Assembly: GCA_964019695.1 (NCBI GenBank)
Contig: OZ026515.1
Coordinates: forward strand, 134,288,549-134,352,548
Direction: 5' to 3'
Length of the DNA: 64,000 nt
Source of the DNA: Loripinus fragilis
Lineage: Eukaryota; Mollusca; Bivalvia; Lucinida; Lucinidae
This document shows positions 35,640 to 48,600 of the stretch, in pieces. The number at the start of each line of letters is the position of its first letter. Within the stretch, counting starts at the first letter, position 1. The translations under genes and the position numbers were made by a program. The notes below the pieces were generated by a model. It ran no database searches, was not told where the DNA came from, and was given only the letters and a program-made list of their open reading frames with translations.

Positions 35640-36390
35640 ATGAAGGACTTTTACTTGCTTTTGGTTCTAATAGCCTCTTTTCATTGTTGTCAGTAATCAT
35701 TGTGTACCAGTGGTATAGAAGATGAATTTCACTTTATTTTGATTTGTCCTGCATATATTGATCTCAGGAAAACATATATAAATAAATATTTTCATACTAG
35801 ACCTAGTATGTATAAACACCCAATCTTACTAACCTCAACAAAATCAAAACAATTGAAAAACCTTGCAATCTATCTACTAAAAGCTTTCAAAGTAAGGACT
35901 AAAGCTACTAATATAGTAAAAACTGTATATCAACCACCTATATTCCAAAGTTTATATTAATCTGTCTCAACTGAAGTCTGTGATCGTAGATGCTCGTTAG
36001 AACTGCCGGAAGAGACAGTTCTGCTGAGCATATACGACACATTTCTACACATACCCTAGCTAAAACTAAGTCTGATAATACCTGTTCATGTACTCATGGA
36101 TGCTTGATAGAAAAGTCCCATAGAGACGCTTCTAGCAAGCATACATGAAGAGAATTTTAATCCAAACTAGCATATACTTGATCTATTTTCCTTTGCTTCA
36201 GAATAGAGATACTAGTTCTTATCATGTATTAATAAATATTAGACACTCTCCAATAACAAACAGCCATGATGTATGTCACCATAGCTGCTTGTATGTAATT
36301 ATTATTTCATGCTGATTGTATATTTGTTTGATTGGTGATGAGCTGTTTTTGCTTAAGCCTGAATAAACTTTATGTTATGTTGTGTTATTA
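35640..36390 (+). mobile_element. LINE ORF2 C-terminus and 3' UTR, 5'-truncated
   Basis: An 86-residue frame (35,700-35,957) starts CTSGIEDEFHFILICPAYID and continues with RPSMYKHPILL and LKNLAIYLLKAFKVR. This matches the C-terminal tail common to many animal LINE reverse transcriptases (C...EDEFHF..CP). The 3' UTR ends near GCCTGAATAAACTTTATG at about 36,357-36,375. The element stops about 130 bp before the RSPH start codon, so part of that promoter or 5' UTR is probably LINE-derived. Confidence 0.7.
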
Positions 36391-36518
36391 ATCGGATATA
36401 TCTCATTTGTTTTCTGCGCTAAACAGCAGTCACAAACGTTAAAACGAGATTTCTCTTCACTTTATTTTAGAAGTCTGGAGTTAAAGAGTGATCACGTGGT
36501 ATATCTGGAAGCAAAACT

Positions 36519-36688
36519 ATGACCGGGGATAAGAAGAAAGTGCGTGGGCGAAGGAATATGTTAGAAAGACAGTACGATATCAATGGTTGGGATACTGACT
36601 CTACAGACTCAATGTCTCCAGTGGACAGGGAGGTCCTCAACTCTAAAATGTTCCTGATGAGACAAACAGATCCCGACCAACCCAGCTT
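36519..36688 (+). CDS. RSPH4A: RSPH exon 1 (start codon)
   Basis: The ATG at 36,519 has A at -3. An in-frame TGA at 36,489 rules out upstream coding sequence in this frame. The exon encodes residues 1-57 (a basic, low-complexity N-terminus, then [15 protein letters not shown]) and ends at TT|GTAAGT, splitting a Leu codon (phase 2). A pyrimidine-rich ...TTTATTTTAG at 36,461-36,470 could be an acceptor, so a non-coding 5' exon may lie upstream. Confidence 0.85.
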
Positions 36689-39600
36689 GTAAGTGGAACT
36701 CAATTGCCAATATTCTGCTTAATAACCATTAAAGCCCCAACAAAAATGCATCTGAAAATGTCGCCCACTTTCCCCTTTGTATTCGGGAAACCCCTAACTG
36801 AGTACTTTGCAAGAAGTGAAGACCCCGATGGAATGCAACATAATGCTGTATTTCATCAGGGACTATACTGTTTGCAAAGGTAAAAAAAGATCTTCAGACA
36901 AAAGAATACAATTTTATAAAAATCAAAATCTTGACGACGTTTATTAGTTTGCTTTTTTGTTGTTTTTTTTTTTTTTTTGCTTTTGTTTTTGTTTTTAGTT
37001 GATAAGGGTAGGGAGGCTTAAAATACCACTAAAAGCGGGTCCTTATCGTTTGACCCAAAATTGAATGCTGGCTTGGTAGCTTTGTGATTTTTTCAGGGGA
37101 TCCGGACCAGTAATGCTAAATAACCATATAGTTTTGTGATTTTCATGGGTGTACGGAACTCCTGCCCCTCCTCTGGATCCGCCCATGGACCACTTGCCCC
37201 AATATCTCCCAAAAGAACCAAGAAAACGTTAATGCAATGAAACAAGCATGTGTGATAGTAATTCTAGCTCATTTACCTGATTCCAGCCAAAGTCGCACTG
37301 AAAACGCTCCTGAAACATTTAATGAAAAAAAAACATTTTCTTTCAATGAATTCCTCTATACATTAGAAGGCATAAGCTTGTAAACGTTCAAACGTCATAT
37401 CGTCGACACATTGCCATAGCCACACGCAGCGTTTTTGCAAACCAAAGCATTGGCTAAAATCAGTGTTTTCTAGTTTAAAAAACATGACTTGTTAAACAGC
37501 ACGCCAACCTCATGATTTGAACATCATGAATTTGACAATGGCTTCAAACAGATTTGCTCATAGGAAATTACGCAATAATAGCGTTTTGTCGATTTTTATA
37601 GCTTGTGATGTGCAATGTTTACACTGATATAGGTAGTATTAAATAGTTATGCCAAGTTTGTCCACCTCCACTCGCAAAAGCTCGCGGATGATCTCCACGT
37701 ATAGGCCGACAACCCATGGTATAACTGTTAAGTACATGGGGATATACATGTATTACACTCGGACCCCGATGTCATATGATAATATAATGTTAACACTTTT
37801 CAGATATGACCACCTTTCCCAGATGCTAACCAGGATTCTGGTGGACAAGCCTTCAAATATAGAAAACGAGCTAGAAGATCTTAGTAGGGTCATGAAAGCT
37901 GAGAGATTGTTCTCATCAACAGAACTTCTTAAAACACCACGTGAGAGGACAGCCACAGACATTCTTGCTTCAGCCCAGATGGAACTTTTGAAAGTAAATA
38001 AGTGTGTCTTACCTAGTTTTGTGCTTAAACAACCCAGTCAGCATTGCATTATTCCTTTGGAGGCCGAAATTGTCGGCATCTTAATTAGCATTCGTGAGCA
38101 GGATAAAAATTTCATGTTCTGGTAATTTGAGCATGAGCAAAACCAGATTATGTATTTGAGCTCAAAACGCCTAGATGTTGATAACTTCTATACAGAACAT
38201 TCGTTTTATATTAAACACATCCAAGCAAAGCAGACACAAAATTTTGTCCTTTACCACAATTTCAGACATCTTTGTCGTTTAACGTCACGTCGATAGATCG
38301 CCACAGATGCTTCGTTTCCACCTTTGCATCTAAACATTTGACATTTATAGCATTCTTTCTGCCATTCGTCCATGTTCGTCTATATGAAAATGTAGAAATA
38401 TATGCAGTTTTAGCATTGGCGTAGCTCCCATTACGCTGTTACGCACGTGCGTAATAAAAATAGTAACATTCAAGGGAGGACATCTAATGTGGTAAAAGTG
38501 GTTTTCCATACCATAAAGAACTGCTCTTAAAGGCAGGAGTGGGGTATATAAGGCAGAATAACCTTCAGTTTCATCACTTTCTTCATTGCACTCAAGCTGT
38601 GAACACCTCTAATTTGATTAGCTTATGGCTTCTACCTGGATTAAAGTTGACAGGCCTTATCAGCTCAGTGACCATGCTGTTTATCAGCCTATTAGTAAGC
38701 AAGCCATTGGTCAAATTTAATCAGACAGAAGTTAAGCTCCACCTACTTATTGTCTCGTCTTGAAGCCACTCCCCTGCCGGGGGTACAGGATTCCTACCTT
38801 TAAAGGAAATAATTTGCTCTCTTTTCTTTCCTTTAAGAGAAGTTTGCATTTCAAAAAGGGACGCAATTGAACAAAATCACTGCTTGATCCAGTAGTCTCC
38901 CTTTGATGTGCATAATTTTTTTCGGCATTCTGCATACGTCACTGTTTTATAAAAGGCTTTAATTCCCTCTTATACATTTAAAACGTGGACAATTACAGCA
39001 TTATCATATGCTAGGCACACCAACGTGATACTCCGATACATATGGCCCAATTATGCAATACATGTACAAGAGTGGTGATGGGGATTAATGGGATATTTTT
39101 AAATAAGATTTGATGGTAAAGAAACAAATTAATTGAAATGTCGTTGTCGACTTTCGTCGAGAATAACCCTATGTGAATTACATTGTTTCAAAGAACCATG
39201 GTGGTGACATAAAGTGTGGGTGACCCAGCATGCACGCTCAAAAAGCAACTAAGTATGACCAGGACATGACACAATCACAGACCAACGACCAACCTAGGGC
39301 ACCACGCGGAACAAACACAGAATACGAACAGCTACACGACGAACAGCTAGGTCACAGTTAAAGTAATGCAACCGGCTCTTTCTTCCTCAACGAGATTATA
39401 CAAAACAAGAACCAAACATAACAAACCCACAAACAGTGGGACCAATAATAACAACAACTACAGAAGCACTGTCTGTCTTGGAACCGACAGCAGGTTATTG
39501 CTTTGCTCATTTTCATTATCCATGTATAAGATATGGTAATACTAATACATATATCTTTCTCATGTGTAACATGTGGGCTGTTCATTGGTTGTATTGAAAC

Positions 39601-42600
39601 TCGCACACCTGTTCTTCAAGTGACGCCAGTCTTGCGCCAAAGTGACATCGTCATGTAAGTTTGCATATCAACGTATTCAGAAACTTCTGAAGTATAAAAA
39701 AATCAATGGTGAGCTAGAAAAAGAATCTACCATGAATGCGAGGATGGGTTAGAATATAACAATCCACCATGAGTGTCCATGTAGGATAGAGATATCTCAC
39801 CCGAGGGGTCGGAATTTTAACCAGGGACGAGGCTTGCCGAGTCCCTGGTTAAATTCCGACCCCGAGGGTGAGATTTCTCTATCCTACATGGACAGGCTCA
39901 TGATGGATCGTTTTTCTCCCACTTTTCGAAGCGTTTTTGTCAGAACATAAAAACTCCATGAAAACCTGAAATTTTTAACTTTTTACTCGTTGGGTTTACA
40001 TTATTTCTGAGTTCACGAGTGTTTTTATTGGGCATTGAAATGGGTGTAAACGTAGTTTGCACCTTGTTATTGCGAGGAAAACACCCTTGGAGCATTAGTT
40101 AAGTTGCAATATGCAAAATAAATTCCTGCTTGGCTCCCTGTGCCATTAGCGTAACATTGCCGTTTTCGTCACGCGGTGTACGTTCGGTGACGTCATTAAC
40201 GTTCTATGACGTCAGTAAGTAACGCTTAACCTTGTCTGATGCCTTTTGGTTACCTAGGCGCAATATATTGGTCCTTAAAGTATCCTTTTTTGGAATAAAA
40301 GAATATTTAACTCTGCCCATGTAAGAAAGCAGTCACGTGGTCATGTAAGATAGAAATTTCTTACATGAGCTGACAGCCTATCTTACATGGGCAAAGGTGG
40401 GAGAAAATTCTGTCCCTCAGGATCACCATTTGTCACCACTCGACAAGCCATATGATGCCCAATGTAATCATCGGGAGTGATTTTTTTCTTCCCCATCCTC
40501 AAACTAATGATAGATTCTTATATTAAATGTTAAGACATATTCCGGTTATTTTTTATCTTTTCATGAAGAAAGCACCAAAAATAATGGATTTTAAACCAGA
40601 TGAAATGGATGATCCTCAAAAATTCCAAGGTGTTCCGAATATAATGCGCCAAGCAGCGTTCTTTGAGACAGCAGGCTTCGGTCTTTCAAGAGAGGATTTC
40701 TTCAAGATTACATTAGCACTAGGTGACCTAGTAGATAAAAATCCAAACATACAGGTATATTTTTCTGGTAGTTGTCACAATTTATCTAATGCGAAGTGTA
40801 TACCTTTTCAGAATTGTATAAAAATTATAGAGTAGTTTGTCTTCGATTTGTTCAAAAAGTAAGTATGATCAGGAAATACCACCATCACACACGGTAGACC
40901 AACCAAAGGAACCGCGAGGAAGAACCACATATCACTAGCAGTAACAAGATATCAGGAAGACAATTAAAATAAAGCAACCAGCTTTCTCTTCCCCACCATG
41001 ATAATTGCAAAACTAGAAGGTCACAAAGTACTGAATGACATAACAAGGGCCAAAATCAGAACACCCTTCCCCCCCCCCCCCCCACCAAACAATGGGAGCA
41101 TCAATAACCAATGAATCGACAACAACAGAACAACCGTCTCAGAACGGACAGCAGCCTAAGCCACTTGGGGTAAATGCATTATACTGGTATCAAATCTTCG
41201 CCCAAGATTATGTGGTTGTTAAAACACCAACCGTATTTATCTCGCATGGAGGCTTCCTAACTATTGCAGTGTATAATCACAAAGAAACAATATAATCAAA
41301 TTAATACACTATGATGAAACAAAGAAAAGGGCTCACGGCTCACAGCTATTCAGAGCTAAAGAATACTTCAAATTGAGCCAAAGTTGACCCAGCCAAAGAA
41401 AAGCAGCAGACCGAAGATTTATGTCAGTCCGTCACTGAGTCTTAGGCCTGAGCTACCGTTGTGCAAATAAAGAGGAAACCATAGCTTTAGACCTGATTGG
41501 GTTTGCACCCAGAAATGCAGACTTACGCCAAGATGGTCCAGGATTGTGCTTTTGCCTGGAAATCGGAGTTTCAGTTCGGAGTTCGGAGAAAGAACGAGTA
41601 TAACCCTGGTTCGGCAGGTTCGGAGTTCGGAGAAAAAACGGGTATAACCCTGGTTCGGCAGGTTCGGAGTTCGGAGAAAGGACTGGGCCGAATCCTGGTT
41701 TGGCAGGTTTGGAGTTCTGAGAAAGACACGTTCCTTTCTCCGAACTCCGAAGAAAAGAAAAAAAGGAAAAAAAATGAAAAAAAAGGAAGAAAAAAAAGAT
41801 GAAAAAAGAAGAAAAAAAAGAAGAAACAAAAGAAAAAAATAAAGAAAAAATAAAGAAAAAAATGAATAAAAAATGAAAAAATGAAAAAATGAAAAAAAAA
41901 ATATATATATGAAAAAAAGAGTAAAAGACAAAAACAAAGGGGAAAAAAGGTTCTTTCTCTGAACGCCGAACCTGCCGAACAAGGTTTTGGCCCGTTCCTT
42001 TCTCTGAACTCCGAACCCAAACTCCGAATCAGGGTTCGGCCAGGTTCTTTCTCCGAACTCCAAACCTGCTGGACCAGGGTTCGGCCTATTCCTTTCTCCG
42101 AACTCCGAACCTACCGAACCAGGGATCAGCCCTGCTTATCTCCGAACTCCAAACCTGCAGAACCAGGGTTTGGCCCATTCCTTTCTCCGAACTCCGAACC
42201 TGACAAACCAGGGTTCGGCCTGTACCTTTCTCCGAACTCCGAACCTGTCGAACCAGGGATAGGCCAGATCCTTTCTCTGAACTCCGAACCAGGGTTTGGC
42301 CTGGTCCTTTCTCCAAACTCCGAATCGGAACTCTGAACTTCAGGTAAAAACACAATCCTGGACCAAACTGACTGTCACATGATATCCATGTTATATCCAA
42401 CTTTTAAAGACGTTTGATTATTACTAAAATTAGGCTTTCCAACAATTCTTTTGCATTTATGAACTAAATTCCCATAAAGTACTGATTCAGATATGCCCTG
42501 TTGCAGAAGAGTTTTTAAACCAATATTGTATTTAACTATCAACTCTGAGTGTCTTTGGTAGAATTTAAAAAATGCTTCACAGATTGTATGATATTTATAA

Positions 42601-45600
42601 TCTTGTTTTAAATTAGCATTAAAAATGGTTTCTGTTTTTGAAACCACTAACTTAAGAACATGCTCTCGCAAAACGAAAAAGCTGCGAACTATATACACCA
42701 TAGAAAAGGGAGCGTGGAACACCTTATCAAGAAATTAGAAATTAAATACTTAAGAAATGAATACATCCCCTTTATCATAAATTTTAGTTGAAACTATGCC
42801 ATTCCTTATGGATAGTCCAAGTAAGAAAGAGGGCAAAGATCAGGAATCGATACAATCAAGCACCACACCTGACCCAGGATACCAATGGGAAAGTGACAAC
42901 TTCACAATTAGACCTTCACAAACGAAAGCCCTTTCCCAGCAGGTAACCGCAAGGTATCAATAAACAGACGTGCTTGAAAGCATAACAAAAATAAGAGAGA
43001 AATAACATAAATGATCTACAAAAGAAGCACCGCCTTGGAACGGTCAGTAAAAAACATTTTACTGGAGAGCTTAAACCAGTTTCACGGCGTGCCAACCTCA
43101 CCCTTAGTTCACATGTGGATCAAGTCACATAGATGGTTGGTTTGCATGAAACACCCCTAACTTACATTTTGCACGCCACAATTAATTTCAGTTCAAGTTA
43201 TAACATAAATGAGATCAGATGAAGTGCAGTCCATATCATTATCATTGATTATGGAAATCTGTCTACCATTTACAGATGATGTAATGGTAGTATGTTGCTT
43301 CCCAAAAGTCTAAGATCCATGCATGATATGAACACACGTTCACAATTCTATCTAGTCTCACAAATTGGTGTGAGTCTAACCTGATCACCTGACCCCAAAA
43401 CAGATTTTATCACGCCAAGATATTATGTACATGTATAATGTTAACCCTTAAAGCACCGACAAAAATGTCCTCTTGTTAAAACGCCTGCTGCATATATTTG
43501 TAATAATATTGACCAAGTTAAGGGAGTGTATCTCTCAAAAGCTCTTACTTGCATTAAAAATTATTCCTGTATAAACAAAACTTGCTTTTTTATCAAGGAG
43601 ACGGATACCTTTGGCCACATTGTTGTATAAACAATTTATAGTACATCTCACATAGATCACTTTACGCCCCAACATACAGCTTTTGAGCAATCGGTAGCAT
43701 GCTTATCAGTCTTTTTAGAGTTACTTCCTGGTTTGATACCATTTACAATGTTGCGACACGCTGGGTGGTCTTTAGAGAAAAACATTTGCATGAACATGAA
43801 CTACAATTATCTGACTGCAATATTTACAAGTATTTTGACCCAAATATTATGTATTTCTGGTATTATTTACAATTTTTCAATTTGACCTTGAAAAATTCAT
43901 AGGCAAAATTGAAAAAGAAATATTTTTCTACCAGAAATTTTTACATTTTGGGCGAAAATACTTCTAAATATTGTAGTCGGTTAATTATAGTTCATGTTCA
44001 TGCAATTGGTTGTTTCGAAAATTCATCCTGCATGTCACAACATTGTAAACGGTATCAAACCAGGAAGTAACTCTAAAAAGACAGATAAGCATGTTGCGGA
44101 TTGCTCAAAAGCTGTATGTTGGGGCGTAAAGTGATCTATGTGAGATGTATAAGTTGTTCATACAACAAAGTGGCCAAAGGTATCCGTCTCCTTGACAAAA
44201 AAGCAATTCTTGTTTATACAGAAAAAATGTCATTCAAGTAAGAGCTTTTGAAAGATATATCCCCTTAAGTATCAAGGCAAACAGTATGGACTAAGATCAG
44301 ACCGGAACAGTCGGATCTGGCTGTTAATTGTTTGTCAAAACTGCTTGTTGTACATTTCAGCAGACGACAAAACAGACGACATTTGTTGTGACAATATTTA
44401 CAATATGTTCGGGGTTAATTATTCCTGCAAAATTTAATGATGAAATCAGCGAAATATATTATTTTATTACATGACTAGTTTATTCGATTCTGGGGTAAGA
44501 TATTGGGTACCACGAAGAACTACTTTGTAGCAGAGACAGAGTTCGACGAAGGTGACTACGACAGCGAGATTGATGAAATAGAAGAGTTAGGAAGTGTTTA
44601 CCAGGTAATTAATTTCCCTTGCCATATATTTCCTCGGACAATTAAAATATGCAAACGTTTCATTTTTTGGCATGAAGATACAAGCGCCCGATCACACGAC
44701 ATATGCAAAAAAAACAGGATTTTCAAACGCAGCGGCCGTGCTAATATGGCGTTGGATTTTTAGATAAGCGGATAACGTGGATATTTCTTATAATAAGGGG
44801 AAGCCAAAACCATTTTAAGCATCTATATGTTTACTGAAAACAAAAGAGCAAAACATATGCTGAAATTTGCTAACCTTTCCTCGAGTTATAAAGTACTAAG
44901 TGATAGCAATTTAACGTTTATTAATGATTTCACGTTATCGTCTTTAAACGGTGTTTCTAAATCATTTCTTGAACCACATTGACACGTATAGCTGTTTGAT
45001 GTCTTCCAAAATGTTACGACAAATATTGTTGAATGACAACGCATGAGCCGAAAGTTAAAGTCTAACTTCACAGTTATTTCATGTGCGAACAGCGACGATT
45101 CAAATCAGTCTGAACATCTGTGTAGTCTGATCAGAGTCTTAGTTTTCAGCCTGAAGTAACGTCGAAGCTTTATACTGGATCAGTAATAATCGCTGTTTGA
45201 TTGTATCAGGCTTCTCATTACCTACAGGTAATACTCTTGCGACGTTTTATTAGGTTGAAGTGCAACAACCACTGGCAGCTTGCATCCAGCGCCAATGATT
45301 TGCATCTGTTGCAAACCCTTTTCTTTTGTTACTTTACAGGAAGATGAGTCCAACAATAGCTTCGAGGGTAAGTAAAAAACTGAATTATTGAGGTTAGATC
45401 ACTTATTAACTAAATACATTTGACTGTACTCCAGAAACTATCATTTGAAGAATTAACTGTCTATTAAAACAAAACTTTCTTTTTTAATAAAGTCAAATCA
45501 TGATATATTGGTACTTATAACCCATTAATTGTAACTGCCTAACAAAACAAAACTTTCTTGCTTAATAAAGTCAAATCATGATATATTGGTACTTATAAGC

Positions 45601-48600
45601 CATTAATTGTAACTGCCTAACAAAACAAAACTTTCTTTCTTAATAAAGTCAAATTATGAGATATTGGTACTTATAAGCCATTAATTGTAACTGCCTAACA
45701 AAACAAACTTTCTTTCTTAATAAAGTCAAATCATGATATATTGGTACTTATAAGCGCCTAACAAAACAAACTTTCTTTCTTAATAAAGTCAAATCATGAT
45801 ATATTGGCACTTATAAGCCATTAATTGTAACTGCCTAACAAAACAAAACTTTCTTTCTTAATAAAGTCAAATCATGATATATTGGTACTTATAAGCCATT
45901 AATTGTAACTGCCTAACAAAACAAAACTTTCTTTCTTAATAAAGTCAAATCATGATATATTGGTTACTTTAAGCCATTAATGCACGCATGAAGTCTTACT
46001 TCTGATTTGATAGAATAAACATAGGATGGTCCATTGTATATATCAAGGTGTCACAGGTTATGATTTTCAAAAGAAACGTTGTATTTCTGTTTCTGATAAT
46101 CTCTTTTGGCAAAGCAAACAGTGTAGATGCTGATGAAATGCCGCACCATGCGGCATTTCATCTGGGTCTTCAGCGTTTGCCAAAGTAGCTATTTAGGAGT
46201 CAACAGTATATAAAGGAGTAAGCGACCAGCTCATGCTAGAGGATCCGGCACAAAGACTCAGTTTTGTTAGAGGTTTTGCTGCTTGCTAACTTCAAGTACT
46301 TGGATGGATGTAGGTGAAACTATAACACCAAGCATAAGGCAGTTTGCCCCACTAGATAGTTCTGCAAGTATGTTTAAAGTGATATTTTATAATATATGTA
46401 ATAAGTGACTTTATATCACGAGCTTGCTCATGTCTGTATACACTACTTGTTGAGAGGCAACATGATGATATGTTTTAAATCTTCTTGAGTACAGATATAC
46501 ATGTTATAGGTTGATGCATGTTTTGAGATTTACTAGAGCAAGAATGTTTGAAGTTTCACAAGAATTTCGCATATTACTGTATGCGAAATTTATAGTGGAA
46601 AATGAATGCCATAATATGCAAAGCCCATATATAGATATAATATATGAATATTTTTAGAAGTGATTTTCCACATTGCAGCTCATTAGAAATTAGATTTTGT
46701 TATGATAGTATATATTTTGCAATTATATAATATGCTTTCACAATTACTTTTAAGAAAGAATCAAATAAGTGATGAGCGTTTGTCTGTTGTTTCATTGTTT
46801 TAGATCTAATAGGATCTGCGTCCGATATCAAGCCAGTGAAAGCTTCGCCACCCAAGATACCATGTGAAGCTCCAGGCTCAGGATTAAACAAGAAAGTATT
46901 CTTTGTTTGCACTGAACGTAAGTCATTCAAGAAACATGATTACAGTATCAAAGCCATGGCATAAATGTAAAAACTAATTTAGTATACACTTGTCAAGCTG
47001 GAAATGAGCTAATGCTCACAACAGACTATGCACTGGCGTTGACTTGTCAGAAAATTTACTCATACACCTACTTTATAGCTTTTTATGAAGGGTCAAACAA
47101 ACATTTTATACTCTAACCCACCTGGAGAAACTCAGCTGGCAATATTTTTTCGATTGAACAAACTTTTGATAGAGAGGGTTAACTTTATTTGGCTTGTGAT
47201 GATAAATTCTTTATCCATTTCTGAACAACAATAAATATATTTTGTGGTCAGAACGTTTGCGTTGCTCTCCATTATCTTTTGCACATTTATAAAATCTGGC
47301 TCTAGATTGTACCTAAAATGAAAGGTATTCCAATGGGTACTTGGTATGGCACATTTGTTGCAGATTTATTTTGTTTTGTTATGATAATAACCAAGTCGTG
47401 ATAATTGATAATCATTATTTTGAACAAATGGTAAGTCAGATATACTCAACAGAACTCCAGTCAAATAGACAAATTCGTTTGATGTTGAAGCCTCTTTTTG
47501 GACTTGGACCTTTCATAATCAAATGGCATAGTTTCATCTAAAAATTTAGGAACTAGATGATTTTAATGTTGAAATACTTATTTCACAGCTTTTTTTTTTG
47601 CTTTGCAATATTTTGTTCTAATGTCTAAGGCATACAGATAGACCAAATTTTGACTGCTAAGTTACTAAAACAAGGCTATCCATATCAAACACTTTGTGAA
47701 GCACTTTCTAAATTCTACCCCAGACACTCCGAGTTGATAGTTAAATACAATGTTAATTTGCTAACACATCTATAATAGAGCATACCAGCCCTTTCCAAAC
47801 AGGTAATCTCAAGACTGCAAGGAACAGAAATCCTTTTTTTGCTGATTAGTTCCAAAAGATAATCAAATAGTATAAAAAGAAGAATATAACATGGATATTA
47901 TGAAATAGTCTGCATACCTGGTTATTATATAATCTATTTTTAAACAGCTCCTGATTGGCTCAGATGCATATCCACTTGAGTCAATATAACTAAATGTTGC
48001 TTGAACTGTGGGTTTTCCCATTCAATATCATTTTTATTGTTTTGTTTTGTTGCTTTACGTCCCAAATCAACAGCTATGGTCATGGGTGGATGGTCATTTC
48101 ACCTAACCGCACTTTTCCCGGGCAAGCTTGAACAAGCAGTTAACCAGTACTTTCACACATACTTTCGCTTGTAACTGACAACAACCCTTCTTGAATGATT
48201 CAGCGGAAAGGAGGAGAATGACCGTAGAAATTATTTTATGATCAATCTCCACGAAAGTATGGAACCGAGCCCGGATAGAACTCGCAACCCCTGGATCTGC
48301 AGTCAGACTCACATCTGTTGCCAGACACGTTACTGACTGGCCTACGTCTACTGTGAGATCGCTTATTGTGTTTACATATATCTAAGAGATATAAAAAACA
48401 TAATTGGGTAATCTAAAAATGTTACGTTCATGGTTAATATTTTTTTAAACCAAGTGGATGTGGTGTTTGTAATAATTTTATCCATTTTAATTCTTATTTA
48501 TGCCGGAGAATATTCCTATACCCAACAAAAAAAGAAACGCACTACTACAATTTTCCCTATAAGGATCTCCTTTTAATACGAAAATGTCAATTGTCATGAA

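Noticed and set aside
36467..36703. Minus-strand frame of 78 residues
   Set aside because: It is the complement of RSPH exon 1, whose plus-strand reading has family support and correct splice phase.
37649..38125. 158-residue open frame taken as one gene
   Set aside because: Only 37,804-37,993 matches the spoke-head family; the rest is intron read-through on either side.
41419..42063. 214-residue minus-strand open frame, and overlapping frames on both strands
   Set aside because: It is a translation of the TTCGGAG array and purine tract; composition follows the repeat and no domain is present.
45451..45978. CRISPR-like array
   Set aside because: Units are contiguous 78-bp tandem repeats with no unique spacers, in an animal intron.
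48103..48312. 69-residue minus-strand frame
   Set aside because: Overlaps a tRNA-like repeat remnant and has no recognisable domain.
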